This document shows, one piece after another, positions 30,031 through 32,007 of a stretch of DNA of 32,007 nucleotides. The stretch is from Actinacidiphila rubida (GTDB taxonomy: Bacteria > Actinomycetota > Actinomycetes > Streptomycetales > Streptomycetaceae): contig NZ_FODD01000064.1 in assembly GCF_900110255.1 (NCBI RefSeq), positions 1 to 32,007 on the forward strand, read 5' to 3'. The notes beneath the pieces are model-generated. The model searched no databases, was not told the DNA's origin, and saw only the letters and a list, made by a program, of their open reading frames with translations. Both the position numbers and the translations under genes were made by a program. Numbering within the stretch: the first letter of the stretch is position 1; each line of letters begins with the position of its first letter.

Positions 30031-30900
30031 GTGCACGAACTGCGCTTCGAGGACAACACCCGCTTCACGGTCGAGCCGGACGAGCAGGTCGCACTCCTGC
30101 GCTCCATCGGCGGTCACGAGCTGCGCTTCCAGGCGGCCATCGCCGTCTCGCCGTTCACCGAGGCGGGGCAGATCCTCGCTCTGGAGGCCGACCTGATCGG
30201 GTACGCCCCCACCCCGATCAACGAAGCGCGCCTCGGCCGCTGGACAGGGAACCTCGCCTACACGCCGACGGTCACCATCCACCGACAGCACATGCACTTC
30301 CCCCTGACGAACCTGCAGCTGCACGCGATCGAGGCCGGCCGCTCCGGCGGCGACGTCAGCTTCCAGGTCATGATGAGGGCGACCCTCCCCCAGGCGACGG
30401 GCTTCCCCGGCACCGCCGACGTCACCGCCTACATCACCGTCCCACGCAGCCGCTGGGAAGAGCAGGTCGATCAAGTCGCCCTGTCCTCCGCGTTCGAGAT
30501 GTCCGTGCCGTACCCGCTCCACGACTCCCGGCGCGCCATCCCTGGTGCGCGGCTGCGCGCGGCCCAGCGGCTGATCACCCGCAACGAGTACCGCGCCGCG
30601 ATTTTGGAAGTGCGGATGGCGCTGGACTGGATCAAGGAGAACGTCCCGTGGGACCGGCCCGGGAAGAAGAACCCGCGCGACCACAACCAGTCGGAGCGCT
30701 GGTGGCGGATCTTGGAGTCGCTCTACAGCCAGGCGTCCGGCGCCATGCACCTCGACGAAGTGACCGAGAACTTCGAGTACAGCCGGGCGGAGGCCGAAAC
30801 CCTGCTGGCGCTCGCAGGGTCGCTGCTGCGAAACGTGCCGGAGGAACTGCCCGCGCCGGCCGACGAGGAGGACGAGGACCTCGTTGACGCCGCGCCGTAG
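30031..30900 (+). CDS. Unrecognised two-domain protein downstream of the OLD nuclease
   Basis: The 289-residue product starts at GTG 30031 (GGGGGA just upstream). Residues 1-150 look beta-rich (LRFEDNTRFTVEPDEQVALL; NLAYTPTVTIHRQHMHFPLT; FPGTADVTAYITVP). Residues about 185-275 are helical: RLRAAQRLITRNEYRAAILE, VRMALDWIKENVPW, then ILESLYSQASGAMHLDEVTE and SRAEAETLLALAGSLLRNVP. An acidic tail (PADEEDEDLVDAAP) ends it. The helical part, with its LYxxASxAxH spacing, recalls the all-helical domains of some abortive-infection proteins, but that is an impression only. Codon use fits the genome and the frame is intact. No signal peptide or membrane segment. It may belong with the OLD gene, about 430 bases upstream. 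Confidence 0.7.
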   Translation: MHELRFEDNTRFTVEPDEQVALLRSIGGHELRFQAAIAVSPFTEAGQILALEADLIGYAPTPINEARLGRWTGNLAYTPTVTIHRQHMHFPLTNLQLHAIEAGRSGGDVSFQVMMRATLPQATGFPGTADVTAYITVPRSRWEEQVDQVALSSAFEMSVPYPLHDSRRAIPGARLRAAQRLITRNEYRAAILEVRMALDWIKENVPWDRPGKKNPRDHNQSERWWRILESLYSQASGAMHLDEVTENFEYSRAEAETLLALAGSLLRNVPEELPAPADEEDEDLVDAAP

Positions 30901-30945
30901 CCGCGGGCGGAGTCCTACTGCCGGCCCCGCATCGTCCGGCGCGTC

Positions 30946-31311
30946 GTGCGCCGCCGCGCGAAGGGCATGACCGCCGACGCGGTCGAGGCCGCGCTGGATA
31001 CCGCGCGGCTCTTCGCTCGGCAGGACTCCCGTCACGAGGACCTGGCCGACGACCCGCGCGGAGCTCGCGGAGTGGGAACGCCTCGACCAGTTGCTCGCCG
31101 CAGCGGGGCCGGGCGCGGTCTACGACCCGGACACCGACGACGTCGCGCGGGCGGAGCTGGCAGCCGACGCCGCGGCCGCGGCCGCACGGGAAGCCGACCT
31201 GCGCGAAGCCGCGCGGATCGAGGCCCGCGCGGATGAGCTCCAGGCGCTGCGCGAGCTCGGCACCTTGGCGCAGGCCGAACCGCGTGCGGGTGACGAGCGG
31301 TGTGGGACCTG
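30946..31311 (+). pseudogene. Hypothetical gene with an apparent one-base deletion
   Basis: From GTG 30946 one frame reads VRRRAKGMTADAVEAALDTA, then RLFARQDSRHEDLADDP. At about 31060 good coding character passes to another frame: RAELAEWERLDQLLAAAGPG, AVYDPDTDDVARAELAADAA, ADLREAARIEARADELQALR and ELGTLAQAEPRAGDER. Both parts have strong third-position GC, so one base is probably missing near 31060 (real mutation or sequence error). The restored protein would be about 115 charged, helical residues. No family recognised. It begins 45 bases after the preceding gene and runs into the next, suggesting an operon. Confidence 0.45.
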
Positions 31312-31623
31312 CTCACCCGCCGCGCCGGCGGCTACGTCCAGGCCGACGTCGACGCCTGGTTCGCGCATGCCCTGGCCATCGGCCGCCGCGGCCACTACGC
31401 CGACCCGGCCGCCTGCCAGGCCGCCGCCGACCTCCTGCCGCGCCCGATCCCCACCCACGCCGCGCTGCTGGCCGCCCTCGCCCACCTTCAGCCCGGCAGC
31501 GACGTCGACGTCGACCAGCTGGCGTTCGCCGGCCGCCTTGCGAACGCCGGCCCTGAAGCCGCCGCCGACCTGGTCGCGTTCCTCACCAGCCGCAGGAGCG
31601 GGTGTCACGCTGACGGAGGGTGA
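31300..31623 (+). CDS. Hypothetical protein, helical
   Basis: The product is 107 residues from GTG 31300: VWDLLTRRAGGYVQADVDAW, FAHALAIGRRGHYADPAACQ, LPRPIPTHAALLAALAHLQP, then VDVDQLAFAGRLANAGPEAA and ADLVAFLTSRR. Third-position GC is very high, so it is probably real. No motif or family recognised. Its beginning overlaps the end of the preceding broken gene and it may be the next gene in that operon, or the same gene after a second frameshift. Confidence 0.45.
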   Translation: MWDLLTRRAGGYVQADVDAWFAHALAIGRRGHYADPAACQAAADLLPRPIPTHAALLAALAHLQPGSDVDVDQLAFAGRLANAGPEAAADLVAFLTSRRSGCHADGG

Positions 31624-31674
31624 GCGTTACACCGATGGGGCCGATCCGGGGCCGTTTCCAGGGGAGCGTGACAC
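31602..31674. repeat. Inverted repeat around GTGTCACGCT / AGCGTGACAC
   Basis: GTGTCACGCT (31602-31611) is exactly complementary to AGCGTGACAC (31665-31674), and a closer copy AGCGTTACAC (31623-31632) pairs with it at nine of ten positions with an 11-base loop. It overlaps the end of the hypothetical gene. Either a terminator-type hairpin or a remnant of a mobile-element end. The stretch 31633-31914 otherwise shows no gene. Confidence 0.4.
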
Positions 31675-31914
31675 TGTTACGCCCTCCCGGTCCTCACCGA
31701 ACGTGAACACCATATTCCTGTCTCAGCGAAGTTTGACCGCACGACATCGGATATGGAGACGCTGCTCGTGCCGGGTCTGGCGCGGTTCGCCCGGCCCGCA
31801 GGGCTCCGTCCGCGCAGCGGCAGTCTGCAGCTCACCATCGCGCGCAGTTCAGTTGTGGGTACACCGTCCTTCCGTCAGCGAAATCTGCGACTCTCAGCAG
31901 GGTTGCAGGTAGTG

Positions 31915-32007
31915 TGTCGGCGACGGCTGAAAAGTGGACCAGTGGCGGCGCTTGAAAGTTGACCCCCTTCAAGGGTCTGGCTCGTTGAGTCAGGCCGGGA
32001 GGATGGG
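31915..32007 (+). mobile_element. Left end of an IS21-family element (partial)
   Basis: From TGTCGGCGACGGCTGAAAAG onward the sequence has the spaced repeats AAAAGTGGACC and GAAAGTTGACC that are characteristic of the ends of IS21-like elements in Streptomyces. A ribosome-site-like GGGAGG lies at the very end of the window, so istA probably starts just beyond it. Recognition is from remembered pattern, with no coding sequence to confirm. Confidence 0.5.

Noticed and set aside
27644..30900. Gabija (gajA-gajB) assignment for the OLD gene
   Set aside because: No UvrD-like helicase follows; the next intact gene has no Walker motifs.
1..32007. CRISPR array or cas genes
   Set aside because: No evenly spaced repeats and no Cas-like product were seen on either strand.

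Overview
The window reads as a high-GC actinomycete, most likely a Streptomyces. Coding regions have strongly GC-biased third positions, GTG starts and GTGA stop/start overlaps are common, and the gene content is typical of that genus: STAS and SpoIIE-phosphatase regulators, an ArsR-like regulator, Fic/Doc and PIN toxin-antitoxin pairs, and above all a tap-tpg telomere locus. Tpg and Tap are known only from linear Streptomyces-type replicons, so this DNA probably lies on a linear plasmid or a chromosome arm. No telomere sequence is visible in the window itself.

Layout. 1-2602: end of a haemolysin III-like membrane protein, a STAS anti-sigma antagonist, a glyoxalase (VOC) remnant and a SpoIIE-type phosphatase. 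2634-3892: an Mrr-like restriction gene with an upstream coupled membrane protein, frameshifted and then fused in frame to an IS5-type transposase remnant. 4415-5551: an apparently intact Fic protein. 5599-6956: a zinc-ribbon-like fragment, a truncated IS3 element and a gene cut by that IS3. 7232-10524: two small toxin-antitoxin modules, each preceded by a GGTAC-type palindrome, with a small convergent operon, an OGG-fold protein and a small membrane protein between them. 10525-13495: remnants around a DUF5937/ArsR-like regulator. 13496-13960: a secreted 120-residue protein with a strong terminator. 13995-18082: a transposon cluster consisting of an intact IS5-type element, an IS701 fragment and an IS3 element split by an IS110 element.

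18640-21921 carries the most notable gene, a 1093-residue Upf1-like helicase with a long coiled-coil insertion, a C-terminal phospholipase-D-type nuclease and a zinc ribbon. This is the architecture described for MkoC of type II Mokosh anti-phage systems. 22186-24332: an IS3 element fused in frame to the 3' third of tap, followed by an intact tpg. 24338-26003: a complete IS1380-family element immediately behind tpg. 26400-27382: a lipoprotein with an HNH-like motif, then a decayed second copy of the tpg 3' end. 27644-31623: an OLD-family ATPase/TOPRIM nuclease followed by an unrecognised 289-residue protein and small hypothetical genes. The left end of an IS21-type element begins at about 31915.

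Taken together this is a defence-rich accessory region (restriction remnant, Fic, two TA pairs, Mokosh-like protein, OLD nuclease) heavily reworked by at least eight insertion-sequence families or fragments. Many genes are broken, several at junctions that can be reconstructed base by base. The helicase-PLD gene, the OLD gene, the Fic gene, tpg and both TA pairs keep full-length frames and are the best candidates for function.
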